Source: Paracnuella aquatica (GTDB lineage: Bacteria; Bacteroidota; Bacteroidia; Chitinophagales; Chitinophagaceae). From it: a stretch of DNA of 64,000 nucleotides. The notes below the pieces were generated by a model. That model had not been told where the DNA came from. It was given only the letters and a program-made list of their open reading frames with translations, and searched no databases. How positions within the stretch are numbered: position 1 is the stretch's first letter; every line of letters starts with the position of its first letter. The stretch lies in assembly GCF_003332885.2 (NCBI RefSeq), contig NZ_QOWJ01000014.1, forward strand, positions 83,477-147,476, in the 5' to 3' direction. Positions 43,278 to 52,522 of this stretch are shown in pieces. Made by a program: the position numbers and the translations under genes.

Positions 43278-44669
43278 CTAGCCTGTCGTTACCATTTCGG
43301 CCGGCGCATGGTAACGTTTTAGTTGAATCAGGTTTTGCGGCAACGCAGTTTTGTTCCATTTTTCGTGCAATACCAATGCGGCACCCAGTGCAGTTGCCTG
43401 CGGCATTGCTGCGGCAAATACTTCACACCCGGTAAATACAGCTGCAAGTGCATGCACGTACACTTCGTTTTTGCTAAAACCACCATCTACAAATAGGCGG
43501 CGCTCCTGCCCACCCATCGACACAAGCATCGTTGCGGCATATTGTTGCTGCGCCATATCCCAAATCAACTGGTGATAGGCATGGGATGGATTTGCAAAAG
43601 CATCGAGCATCCTGTGGCCAAACCCTGAATCCTTCAACCCCTGCCCTTTTTGTTGCAGGTCTTTCTTCCGAGGTAATATGTTGGCAAAAAGATGCGCATC
43701 ATATTGTACCGATTCGTAAAAATTTGGCGCTACACCAAAATGTGCTGCAATCCGGGCTGTTTCTTGTTCGTGTTCGTTGCCGGCAAACAGCCGCGATGCT
43801 TTTACCTGCTGTTCTTTGTACGATAAATAACAAAGACAGTCTTGCTGGAGTTCGTCATAAGTAAGCGGGAGTTGGTTAAATGGGTTGAGCGTAATACACC
43901 AGGTACCGGTAGACAACAATAAAAACGGTTCTTTAAAATAGAGCAGGTACGGGATTAGCGCGGCTGAACTATCGTGCAAACCAATGCCAACCTTTACTGT
44001 AGTACGATATCCGAAAAGCGGAAATGTAGTCTCGGCGGGTTGTATCAGCGGCAGTTTGTTGGTCCATGCTTCTGCCTTTACCCAAGGGTGGTATTTGTCG
44101 GCCTTAAAGTCCCAAAGACCGGTATGGCAACCAATGGAAGTAATATCGGTGCTGGCTTCGCCAGTGAACACAAACGAAGCAAACTGCGGCAAGTGCAATG
44201 CGTAAAGCGTATGTGCAAAAAGCCGTTCCTGCTCCTGCTTGATGCGGTACAATTGCAAACCTGAATTAAGACTGCCCAACGGCGGCGATGCAGTAGCAAC
44301 TGCAAACGCCTCCATGCCACCATAGGTGTTGTAAAATTGCTCCAGCAGTTGCGGCGGGTATTGTTTTAAATAATTATATAGCGGCGCATGTGGTTCGCCC
44401 TGCTCATTGAGGTACACAAACGATGCACCATAGGCCGCAAAGTTGATGGCGCGAACATCAAAGTCGCGGTGTTGCAGCACCTCTTTGCCGGCATCACGCA
44501 GCCATTGTTCCAGCAGTTGCAGGTCTTCGCAAGGCATACCGTCCTCATCCACTGTTTCTGCAAGCCGGTCGGAGCGTTCCCAAACCAGCTGGTACTGTTC
44601 ATCAAACAGCAACAGCTTTTTATTGGTTTTGCCTATATCAAAGACCGCAATGACAGGGATGGCAGGCAT
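43278..44669 (-). CDS. rhaB: FGGY-family sugar kinase (predicted L-rhamnulokinase)
   Basis: Predicted to phosphorylate L-rhamnulose with ATP. The 463-residue protein has the N-terminal FGGY domain (VIAVFDIGKTNKKLLLFD, the ATP phosphate loop; INFAAYGASFVYL) and the C-terminal domain (LLLSTGTWCITLNPF, LFVDGGFSKNEVYVHALAAV and the final ATALGAALVL adenine-site block). It is the last gene of the rhamnose operon, 60 bases after rhaI, and the substrate is inferred from that context. Fuculokinase or another deoxy-sugar kinase activity would be the alternative. Confidence 0.85.
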   Translation of the reverse strand: MPAIPVIAVFDIGKTNKKLLLFDEQYQLVWERSDRLAETVDEDGMPCEDLQLLEQWLRDAGKEVLQHRDFDVRAINFAAYGASFVYLNEQGEPHAPLYNYLKQYPPQLLEQFYNTYGGMEAFAVATASPPLGSLNSGLQLYRIKQEQERLFAHTLYALHLPQFASFVFTGEASTDITSIGCHTGLWDFKADKYHPWVKAEAWTNKLPLIQPAETTFPLFGYRTTVKVGIGLHDSSAALIPYLLYFKEPFLLLSTGTWCITLNPFNQLPLTYDELQQDCLCYLSYKEQQVKASRLFAGNEHEQETARIAAHFGVAPNFYESVQYDAHLFANILPRKKDLQQKGQGLKDSGFGHRMLDAFANPSHAYHQLIWDMAQQQYAATMLVSMGGQERRLFVDGGFSKNEVYVHALAAVFTGCEVFAAAMPQATALGAALVLHEKWNKTALPQNLIQLKRYHAPAEMVTTG

Positions 44670-44729
44670 ACTTGATTAATTAAATTGGAAAAGATTAAAT
44701 GACAGTTCAGATCTAGTTGCGGCGATTTT

Positions 44730-46004
44730 TTACAAGCCAGTTGCCACCGTTTTGCTGCCGCGATTGGCTACAAGGTGCTGCCTGATCTTTTCTTTGCGGA
44801 ACAATTGCAAGGGCTGCAATGCGCCACCGGCCCGCATGCGTGCCTCGGCTACCAGCGGACGCACATCGGTGCGAAATGCATGCTGCAAAATTTCCTGGGC
44901 CGCAGCTACATCGTTGTCCAGTTGTGCCGCTGCCAATGCCGGCCGATCCACCAGCAAAGCCTGCGCATATGCGATCATAATCGCTTCGACAGATTGCAAC
45001 AGGTCTTCCAGCGGGTCTTTCACATTGTGCGAGGCATCGATCATCCAGCCGAGGTCAGTTGCATGGTTCATGTGGCGAGCATCCATCCCTTCCACCAGTT
45101 CATTAAAAATAAGAAACAGCTGGTAGGGCCGCATCGAGCCAACCGTCAGGTCATCGTCGCCGTATTTCGAATCGTTGAAATGAAAACCACCGAGCTTACC
45201 CTCCATCAGCAACAGCGAAACGATCTGCTCGATGTTAGCATTGGGCAGATGATGGCCCAGGTCGACTAACGTGTATGCCTGAGCGCCGAGCTTTTGCGCA
45301 TACAGCAGCGACTGCCCCCAATCACCCACAGTAGTGCTGTAGAAATTGGGCTCATAAGCTTTATACTCCACAAACATTTTCCAGTTGGGCGGTAGTGCCG
45401 AATAGATTTGCTGCAAGCTTTCCAGCGTGTTTTGAAATGCTTTTCTAAAATTCAATTGGCCCGGAAAACAAGAACCATCCGATAGCCAAACCGTAAGCGA
45501 TTCGGAACCCAATTCCACGCCGTGGCGAATCACTTCGATGTTGTGATCCACGGCTTGTTTCCTTACCGTTCGGTCCATATGTTGCATGGAACCAAACTTA
45601 TATGAAAGCAGTTGCCCCGGCTGGTCTTGAAAAGTGTTGGAATTGACTGCATCAAACTTAAGCCCGTACTGTGCGGCCAGTGCCCTAATGTTGTTATAGT
45701 TCTGCGGAATATCCCACGGAATGTGCAGTGAAATAGCACCGCTGCTCCTATTCAATTGGTGCAGCAGTCCTACGTCTTCAATTTTCTCTTCCAAGCTACG
45801 CGGTTCGCCGCCACCGCCAAACCGGCCGAAACGGGTACCGCCGGTGCCCAGTGCCCAGGAAGGTATCGCCACCTGAAAGTCTATTAATTTTTGCAACAGT
45901 TCTTCCACCTGCGGCACACCGGCAGCAATAAATTCAAACCCCCTTTTATGTTGCTGTAACTGCTCGTTATTATGTGCTTCAATGAGGTATTTTTCTAAAG
46001 ACAT
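44730..46004 (-). CDS. rhaI: L-rhamnose isomerase, RhaI type
   Basis: Interconverts L-rhamnose and L-rhamnulose. The 424-residue TIM-barrel protein resembles the Pseudomonas stutzeri-type isomerase rather than E. coli RhaA. Visible blocks are SWALGTGGTRFGRFGGGGEP, SLHIPWDIPQNY, VWLSDGSCFPGQLNFRKAF, FVEYKAYEPNFYSTTVGDWG (metal-ligand Glu), TLVDLGHHLPNANIEQ and FHFNDSKYGDDDLTVGSM (metal-ligand His and Asp residues). It lies between the aldolase/dehydrogenase fusion and the kinase. The 192-base gap upstream carries a heptad repeat. Confidence 0.9.
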   Translation of the reverse strand: MSLEKYLIEAHNNEQLQQHKRGFEFIAAGVPQVEELLQKLIDFQVAIPSWALGTGGTRFGRFGGGGEPRSLEEKIEDVGLLHQLNRSSGAISLHIPWDIPQNYNNIRALAAQYGLKFDAVNSNTFQDQPGQLLSYKFGSMQHMDRTVRKQAVDHNIEVIRHGVELGSESLTVWLSDGSCFPGQLNFRKAFQNTLESLQQIYSALPPNWKMFVEYKAYEPNFYSTTVGDWGQSLLYAQKLGAQAYTLVDLGHHLPNANIEQIVSLLLMEGKLGGFHFNDSKYGDDDLTVGSMRPYQLFLIFNELVEGMDARHMNHATDLGWMIDASHNVKDPLEDLLQSVEAIMIAYAQALLVDRPALAAAQLDNDVAAAQEILQHAFRTDVRPLVAEARMRAGGALQPLQLFRKEKIRQHLVANRGSKTVATGL

Positions 46005-46014
46005 GCAATCGATA

Positions 46015-46195
46015 TTTTGAGTTAGAATTATGGGTTTAAGGTTTAATGTCTAAAGTTTAGGATTGTCGAAAGCGTTGATTTTCTTAAATATGTTCAATGA
46101 ATAAAAGGTACTTCGAACTACTTAAAACAATTGAACAAATTAAACCCATTGACCATCCCAAACAACCTTAAACATTAAACCTTAGACTTTACTCC
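46015..46195. repeat. Heptad inverted repeat inside the rhamnose operon
   Basis: GGTTTAA, GGTTTAA and AGTTTAG units (46015-46055) oppose AACCTTA, AACATTA, AACCTTA and GACTTTA (46140-46195). It ends one base from the stop of the upstream aldolase/dehydrogenase gene. Confidence 0.8.
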
Positions 46196-46196
46196 T

Positions 46197-48317
46197 TTAC
46201 CTGTAAAATGCCATGGCTACGCCGCCATCAACATTGAGTACGTTGCCGGTTGATTTTTGTAGTAACCCACTTACAAAAATGTAGCAGGCGTTGGCCACAT
46301 CTTCCGGTAAAATCACTTCATTCAGCAGCGTACGTTTGGCATAATAAGCGGGCAGTTCTTCCACGCTGATGCCATAAGCTTTTGCGCGGCCCTCGGCCCA
46401 GCCGCCCGCCCAAATGTTGGAATCTGCAATCACCGCATCGGGGTTTACTGTATTGACGCGGATATGATCGCCGCCCAATTCGGCTGCCAACAGCCGTGAA
46501 AGATGCGCTTGTGCGGCTTTTGCCGATCCGTAGCCCGCATTGTTTGGGCCGGCCACCACGGCATTTTTTGAAACAACATTGATGATATCGCCGCCCATGC
46601 CTTGTTTGCGCATCACGGCTACAGCAGCCTTCGACACCAGAAATTGTCCCTTTACCAAAATATCATACAGCCGGTCCCAGTCTTCAATGCTGTGATCGAT
46701 GATGGACTTGGAAATGGAGATACCGGCATTGTTGACAATGATATCCACGCCACCAAATGCCAGTGCCGTTGCATTAATTGCCGCTTCAATAGTATTGTTA
46801 TCTGTTACATTCAAAACAGTTGATGCCGCTACATCCTTTCCGTATAATTTCTGAAACTCCGACACTGCGGCAGCTAATCGTTCTTCATTGATGTCGTTGA
46901 GCACCACGCAGGCGCCTTCAGCAGCAAATTTTTTGGCGATAGCTTTGCCAATACCGCCGGCGCTGCCGGTAACAAGCGCAATGCGGCCCGATAGCGTTTT
47001 GGGCTTGGGCATGCGCTGCAGCTTTGCTTCTTCCAGCAACCAGTATTCAATGTTAAATGCTTCCTGCCGCGGTAAAGAAGTATATTCCGAAATGGCTTCG
47101 GCTCCGCGCATTACATTGATGGCGTTGATATAAAACTCCGCGGCCACACGAGCCGTTTGCTTGTCTTTGGCAAATGTAAACATGCCCACACCGGGATAGA
47201 GGATCACCACCGGGTTGGCATCACGCATAGGCGGACTGTCCGCGTGTTTGCACCCTTCGTAATACTTACGATACATGGCGCGGTATGCTTCAAATTGCGG
47301 CGCTAATTTTTGTTTGATGGCTGCTATATCTTCCAGCGATTCATCCGGCGACAACTCCAGCACCAATGGGCTGATCTTGGTCCGCAAAAAATGGTCGGGG
47401 CACGATGTGCCCATCGGCGCCAGCCGCTGCAGATCGTTGCTGTTGATGAATTGCAGCACACGATCATCGTCGGTAAAATGACCTATCATTTTTACTTCGT
47501 CAGAACAAAATCCACGCAGCACCGGGGCCAGTGCCGCACCCTTGCTCAACCGGTCTTCTTTTGGTAGCACTTCTATTTTGGCGCCGCCAAAAACAGCACT
47601 TTTTTTACCAACATTATCCTCAATGTATTGAGCACATCGCTCCACCACCTCCAGCGTGTTGACATAACTTTCGTAAGCAGTATTGCCCCAGGTAAATAAT
47701 CCATGCGATCCGAGCATGATGCCGCGAATACCGGGGTTTGCATCGAGGCATGCTTTTAATTTTAACCCCAAATCGAAACCAGGGCGCTGCCAATCTACCC
47801 AGCCAATAGTGCCGCCAAATAGTTCTTCAGTAATGCGCTTTCCATCTTTTGCAGCGGCAATTGCTATCGCCGCATCGGGGTGTAGGTGATCAATGTGTTT
47901 GAATGGTAAAAAGCCATGCAGCGGTGTGTCGATGGAAGGCGCCTTCGATTGCAGGTCATAAATGCAATGATTAAACAGTTCCACCATTTCGTCTTCGTGT
48001 TCAACGCCGCGGTAAACGTTTTGCAGGCTGCGTAACCGGTCAATATACAGTGCTGCAAGACCGCTGCGTTGCAAGGTACCAATGTCGCCGCCCGAACCTT
48101 TTACCCACATTACTTCCACTGCCTGCCCGGTGAGCGGGTCTTTTGCCATAGCCTTGCAACTGGTGTTGCCGCCGCCGTAATTGGTGAGACGCAAATCGGC
48201 GCCGAGTAAGTTGGAACGATAGATCAATAAACCTACTTCATCGCCCTCCAGCGCTGCCGCTTTTTGATCATCCCACAGGTAACTGACATGCTTGAAATTT
48301 TGGGTCGCTGCTGACAT
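46197..48317 (-). CDS. Bifunctional rhamnulose-1-phosphate aldolase / lactaldehyde dehydrogenase
   Basis: A fusion of 706 residues. The N-terminal part (about 1-440) is a class II aldolase domain that cleaves L-rhamnulose 1-phosphate into dihydroxyacetone phosphate and lactaldehyde. Its signatures are LRLTNYGGGNTSCKAM, HIDHLHPDAAIAIAA (metal His) and GIMLGSHGLFTWGNTAYE. The C-terminal part (about 445-706) is a short-chain dehydrogenase with ALVTGSAGGIGKAIAKKFA for NAD, NNAGIS and the catalytic YGSAK pair, expected to oxidise lactaldehyde. This corresponds to the RhaEW architecture of rhamnose catabolism. It is 29 bases downstream of rhaT. Confidence 0.9.
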   Translation of the reverse strand: MSAATQNFKHVSYLWDDQKAAALEGDEVGLLIYRSNLLGADLRLTNYGGGNTSCKAMAKDPLTGQAVEVMWVKGSGGDIGTLQRSGLAALYIDRLRSLQNVYRGVEHEDEMVELFNHCIYDLQSKAPSIDTPLHGFLPFKHIDHLHPDAAIAIAAAKDGKRITEELFGGTIGWVDWQRPGFDLGLKLKACLDANPGIRGIMLGSHGLFTWGNTAYESYVNTLEVVERCAQYIEDNVGKKSAVFGGAKIEVLPKEDRLSKGAALAPVLRGFCSDEVKMIGHFTDDDRVLQFINSNDLQRLAPMGTSCPDHFLRTKISPLVLELSPDESLEDIAAIKQKLAPQFEAYRAMYRKYYEGCKHADSPPMRDANPVVILYPGVGMFTFAKDKQTARVAAEFYINAINVMRGAEAISEYTSLPRQEAFNIEYWLLEEAKLQRMPKPKTLSGRIALVTGSAGGIGKAIAKKFAAEGACVVLNDINEERLAAAVSEFQKLYGKDVAASTVLNVTDNNTIEAAINATALAFGGVDIIVNNAGISISKSIIDHSIEDWDRLYDILVKGQFLVSKAAVAVMRKQGMGGDIINVVSKNAVVAGPNNAGYGSAKAAQAHLSRLLAAELGGDHIRVNTVNPDAVIADSNIWAGGWAEGRAKAYGISVEELPAYYAKRTLLNEVILPEDVANACYIFVSGLLQKSTGNVLNVDGGVAMAFYR

Positions 48318-48346
48318 TATTAGTCTTTATAAATGTTGTAAAATTT

Positions 48347-49585
48347 TTAGTGCATGCTGGATTTAACAATGTTGCCATATCCCACGATCAGCACCGAAAG
48401 AATGATGGTGGCAATGCCTACAATGATGGTGGCTTTTGTTTTTTTATTTACGCCATTCCACTCTTTCAAAGCAAGACCCCATCCGTTGGCCACCAGTATA
48501 ATGAACGCCATGTGCAGGATCCATGATGAGGGCCCATTACCCAATTTACTTTCGCCCATGCCGTAGAAAAAGAACTGTAAAAACCAGGTGGTGCCGGCAA
48601 GGGCCGCAAAAATATAATTGCGCAGCAGCGGAGTTGTTGCATTGCCGTAATCGCCAAAGGTTTTGTTTTTTGCGTTGAGGTACATGCAATACAAAAAGTT
48701 GGTGGTGAGGCCACCCCAAAGTACCACCACGTAGGTAACATTATTTTGAAACAAGAACTCGCCCTGCCCGGGATGCGCGCTTTTCCATGCAGCATTCGCC
48801 AGGTCGGCCATAGGCTTGCCGGCTTCCAATCCAAAATTAAAACAGGCACTCAATACGCCGGAAATAATGGCGACGGCAATGCCCAAACCAAACTTGTATT
48901 CTGTTTGATGCACCGCCGCGCCATGCGCATCGGGTGGTGCTGCAGGCGTTACTGCCACTTCCTCAAAAACATGTGTTGTAAAACCAGCATCTGCCGCTAT
49001 AGCATCGGCCACCACCGGTTTCATTTTTCTTTTGCGGTGCACGGGCACATCGCTATCATTGCCATTCCTGTTTTCTGTTTGCAATTGCCGCTCCTTCATC
49101 GTACCGGCACGGCCGCATAAATAGATACCCACAATACAAAAGAGTAAACCCTCCAGTACAATCTGGCCCCAAGTGCTGCCCATGATGGCGCCGATCGAAT
49201 CTTTACCTTCCTGTGGGTTGAACTGGTAATAAATGGATGGCAGCAAAGAGCCCAACACCATGGTTAAACCAAGGATGATGCTGGACCCTAATGACACGCC
49301 GAGGTATCGAACACCAAGACCATAAGTAAGTCCGCCGATGCCCCACAGCAGCCCAAACATAAACGTGTACCACAAGGTGGAGCCGGTTGCACCGGCAATG
49401 ATACCGCCAAAGCCGGGGATGGTAAGCCACGCAGCCAGCGGCGGCACAATAAGCCAGGAAAAAAGACCGCCGATGATCCAATAGCTTTCCCATGCCCAGC
49501 CCCGAACTTTTTTATACGGTATATAAAAACTGCCCGAAGCAAACCCGCCGATAAAATGGAATATGACGCCTAATAATGCCTGCAT
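48347..49585 (-). CDS. rhaT: L-rhamnose/proton symporter RhaT
   Basis: Imports L-rhamnose with protons across the inner membrane. The 412-residue protein has about ten membrane segments of the drug/metabolite transporter type, beginning LLGVIFHFIGGFASGSFYIP and including LGVSLGSSIILGLTMVLGSL and AALAGTTWFLQFFFYGMGES. It is longer than E. coli RhaT (344 residues) because of a roughly 70-residue hydrophilic stretch near residues 165-235 between the two halves (KERQLQTENRNGNDSD to AAPPDAHGAA). The role of that insert is unknown. It is followed after 29 bases by the aldolase fusion. Confidence 0.92.
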   Translation of the reverse strand: MQALLGVIFHFIGGFASGSFYIPYKKVRGWAWESYWIIGGLFSWLIVPPLAAWLTIPGFGGIIAGATGSTLWYTFMFGLLWGIGGLTYGLGVRYLGVSLGSSIILGLTMVLGSLLPSIYYQFNPQEGKDSIGAIMGSTWGQIVLEGLLFCIVGIYLCGRAGTMKERQLQTENRNGNDSDVPVHRKRKMKPVVADAIAADAGFTTHVFEEVAVTPAAPPDAHGAAVHQTEYKFGLGIAVAIISGVLSACFNFGLEAGKPMADLANAAWKSAHPGQGEFLFQNNVTYVVVLWGGLTTNFLYCMYLNAKNKTFGDYGNATTPLLRNYIFAALAGTTWFLQFFFYGMGESKLGNGPSSWILHMAFIILVANGWGLALKEWNGVNKKTKATIIVGIATIILSVLIVGYGNIVKSSMH

Positions 49586-49642
49586 GGTGTGGATGATGAG
49601 GGGTTATACTTGTTATTTAAACAAAAGCGTATTTGAAAAAAG

Positions 49643-52375
49643 CTAGCGCTTAGCCGAAGTTGTAGCTGTTCCCGATCCCGTTGCAGTAAACTGGTATGAG
49701 CCCGAACCAATTTTCACTTGCACATAACCGTTATGAAAGCCGATAACTTTGATGGCCCCATTTTGTGACAGCGCCAGGCCACCCTCCCGCACCGCATTTA
49801 CCGAAGGTGCCGGAATAAAAACCGAAGCCTGCGTATTAGCGGGGATCACTACATCCATGTTGAAATTGGCTTCTTCCCTTTTCCAGCCCGAAGTAACGGG
49901 TCCATAATAAGTTTGCAACGTGGCAGCGATATGATTGAAGTTGCCGCCGGTCAGCGGCTTCATCCTGATGTGTTTATAGCCCGGGCCATCTTCTTCGGTA
50001 TCGAGGCCAGCAACGGTGCGGTACATCCAGTCGCCGATGGCGCCATAGGCGTAATGGTTAAATGAATTCATACCGGGCGTTTGAAAACTGCTGTCGGGTT
50101 TTTGTCCGTCCCAACGCTCCCAAATGGTAGTGGCGCCCATTTTTACCGGGAACAGCCATGACGGGTATTGTTCGCGCAACAGCAACGCAAAGGCAACATC
50201 GGCCTGCCCGTTTCTCGACAATACTTCGCAGAGATACGGCGTGCCTAAAAACCCGGTGGTAAGATGCGTGCCATAACTTTTTACATTTTCCGCCAGTCTT
50301 TCAGTTGCGCCTTTCCGTAAGGCCTCCGGCAACATATCAAACTGCAGCGCCAGCACATAAGCCGTTTGCGTTCCGGATACAAGCCGGCCGCTCGGCGTCA
50401 TGTATTCTTTGCGAAATGCATCCTTTATTTTTTGCAGCAATGCGGTATACTGGAGCACATCGGCTTTTTTGCCCAATACTTTTGCTGCATTGATCAGCAG
50501 TTGCGTGGAGTGTGCATAAAAACATTGCGCAACAAGGTATTTATCGGTAACTGCGGCGCGACCATCGTTGTCGTCATCGGGGCGATAAAACAACCAGTCG
50601 CCAAAATGAAAACCGGTGTTCCAAAGATCGTTTTTGCTTTTGCGCCGCATGTGTTCCACCCAGGCTTTCATGCTGCCATATTGCTGTTGCAAAATGCCGG
50701 TATCGCCATAAGCCAGGTACATGTTCCAGGGAATGATCGTAGCCGCATCGGCCCAACCAGCGGAAGCTACAGAACCGGCGCCCAAAACATTGGGCACTAC
50801 AAATGGAACGGCACCATCGATCTGATCCGCCGAAACGTCTTGCATCCACTTGGTAAAAAAACTATGCACGTTCATATTGAACATGGCTGTGCGACTGAAC
50901 ACTTGCGCATCGCCGGTCCAGCCCAAGCGTTCATCGCGTTGCGGGCAGTCGGTGGGTACATCTAAAAAATTACCACGCTGTCCCCATTCAATGTTGTGTT
51001 GGAGTTGATTGATTAATTCATTCGAAGAGGTGAATTTGCCGGCGACCGGCATGTCTGAGTATAGTGCCACAGCTTCGAAATCATCCTTGTTTAATGTGCC
51101 CGGGTAGCCTTCCACTTTCAGGTAGCGGAAGCCGTGCCAGGTAAAGGTCGGCGCTAGCACTTCTTCGCCACCGCCCTTTAAAATAAATGTATCGCGGCTA
51201 TTGGCAGCCCGCAGGTTGGTGATATAAAAATTGCCCGCTTTATCCAGCACTTCGGCATGCGATAAAATAATTTGCTGGCCGCTGGCACCCCGCACTTTTA
51301 CTTCGGCCCAGCCCACCAGGTTTTGACCAAAATCAATAACCTGCTCCCCTTTTGGCGTGGTAAATATTTTAACCGGTGCAAAAGTTTCTTTTTTACGAAT
51401 AGGCTCATTGTAAGTGGCCACCAGCACCTCTTTTGCATTGGCCGCAGTTTTTACGCCAGTCCATGACGCATCGTTAAAACCGGGCTTGTTCCAACCCGGT
51501 TGATCGAGGCGTGCATCTACTTTTTCACCGTGATAAATTTCCGACGAGCGGATGGCACCGGTGCTGCTTTTCCAACTACCATCGGTCACGATTTGTTCCG
51601 TAGTGCCGTCTTCAAATTCAAGTTGCAATTGCATCAATAGTGCAATGTCTTTTCCATAAATATCGCGGTTGCCGCCCCAGGCCAGGTTGCCACGATACCA
51701 GCCACTGGCAAGGGCCGCTCCCACCGCATTAGCGCCTTGTTGCAATTGGCCAGTTACGTCATAGGCCTGGTACTGCAGCCGCTTGTTATATGAGGTCCAG
51801 CCTGGTGTAAAGTATGCATCGCCAATGCGGCTGCCGTTGAGGTAAGCTTCGTACAAACCATGCGCTGTGATATAGGCTGTTGCACGTTTTAGTTTTTTTG
51901 CGATGGAAAATTCTTTACGCAGCAGCGGGCTTGGCCGCGTAGCCTCTTCTGCAAATCCCGGCTCAATCCATTGCGCTTTCCAGTCGGATGGTTTGAGCAG
52001 ACCCATTTGCCAAAACGATGGCTCGCTCCAATCAGAAGCGTTTCCTGCGTTGTCCCAAACCCGCACCTGCCAATTGTACCGTTTACCTGAAGCCAAAGCC
52101 GGCCCTTTGAAAGGCACCAGCACACTTTGCGGTGTTGCCATTTTGCCAGTACGCCAAACCGGTTGCCCATCGTCGGTTTGTATCACCAGTTCATACGCCG
52201 TTTGCAGCACGTTGCGTCGGTTGCCAGCATCGAGCTGCCAGCTAAAACGCGGCTGTGCGGCATCAACGCCCAAAGGGTTGGGTTTGTTTTCGGTGAGCAG
52301 GTGGTGCACCTTTAGTTGCGCAGCGGCACTAAACACCATTGCCGCAAACAGGTGCAGCAGTATTATTTTTTTCAT
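49643..52375 (-). CDS. Secreted alpha-L-rhamnosidase, GH78
   Basis: Removes terminal alpha-L-rhamnose from plant or bacterial glycans. The 910-residue exported enzyme has a signal peptide (MKKIILLHLFAAMVFSAAAQ). Next come the N-terminal fibronectin-like and beta-sandwich domains (residues about 25-440: NPLGVDAAQPRFSWQL; ATAYITAHGLYEAYLNGSRI). The (alpha/alpha)6 barrel (about 450-790) carries the acid/base region DCPQRDERLGWTGD and the W-rich NHYAYGAIGDWMYR. A C-terminal beta domain follows. It is the first gene of the rhamnose operon. No sulfatase or other hydrolase accompanies it. A longer frame upstream adds non-signal residues. Confidence 0.92.
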   Translation of the reverse strand: MKKIILLHLFAAMVFSAAAQLKVHHLLTENKPNPLGVDAAQPRFSWQLDAGNRRNVLQTAYELVIQTDDGQPVWRTGKMATPQSVLVPFKGPALASGKRYNWQVRVWDNAGNASDWSEPSFWQMGLLKPSDWKAQWIEPGFAEEATRPSPLLRKEFSIAKKLKRATAYITAHGLYEAYLNGSRIGDAYFTPGWTSYNKRLQYQAYDVTGQLQQGANAVGAALASGWYRGNLAWGGNRDIYGKDIALLMQLQLEFEDGTTEQIVTDGSWKSSTGAIRSSEIYHGEKVDARLDQPGWNKPGFNDASWTGVKTAANAKEVLVATYNEPIRKKETFAPVKIFTTPKGEQVIDFGQNLVGWAEVKVRGASGQQIILSHAEVLDKAGNFYITNLRAANSRDTFILKGGGEEVLAPTFTWHGFRYLKVEGYPGTLNKDDFEAVALYSDMPVAGKFTSSNELINQLQHNIEWGQRGNFLDVPTDCPQRDERLGWTGDAQVFSRTAMFNMNVHSFFTKWMQDVSADQIDGAVPFVVPNVLGAGSVASAGWADAATIIPWNMYLAYGDTGILQQQYGSMKAWVEHMRRKSKNDLWNTGFHFGDWLFYRPDDDNDGRAAVTDKYLVAQCFYAHSTQLLINAAKVLGKKADVLQYTALLQKIKDAFRKEYMTPSGRLVSGTQTAYVLALQFDMLPEALRKGATERLAENVKSYGTHLTTGFLGTPYLCEVLSRNGQADVAFALLLREQYPSWLFPVKMGATTIWERWDGQKPDSSFQTPGMNSFNHYAYGAIGDWMYRTVAGLDTEEDGPGYKHIRMKPLTGGNFNHIAATLQTYYGPVTSGWKREEANFNMDVVIPANTQASVFIPAPSVNAVREGGLALSQNGAIKVIGFHNGYVQVKIGSGSYQFTATGSGTATTSAKR

Positions 52376-52510
52376 GGCGGGGGCAAACGTTTGTATGAAT
52401 ATAAGCAACGGTGGCCAGTGTTGCACGCTAGAGGTTTTTGGCTACTGAAAAAGCCGGTGATTGATGTGGATAAATTAGAGTGATTAGCCAAAGTGGCATG
52501 CGACAATTGC

Positions 52511-52518
52511 TACCTTAG
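52511..52518 (+). promoter_or_regulatory. Variant TAnnTTAG -7 box of the MOSC gene
   Basis: TACCTTAG ends four bases before the ATG at 52523, the same leaderless spacing as the perfect boxes. One base differs from the consensus. Confidence 0.5.
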
Positions 52519-52522
52519 CGCC

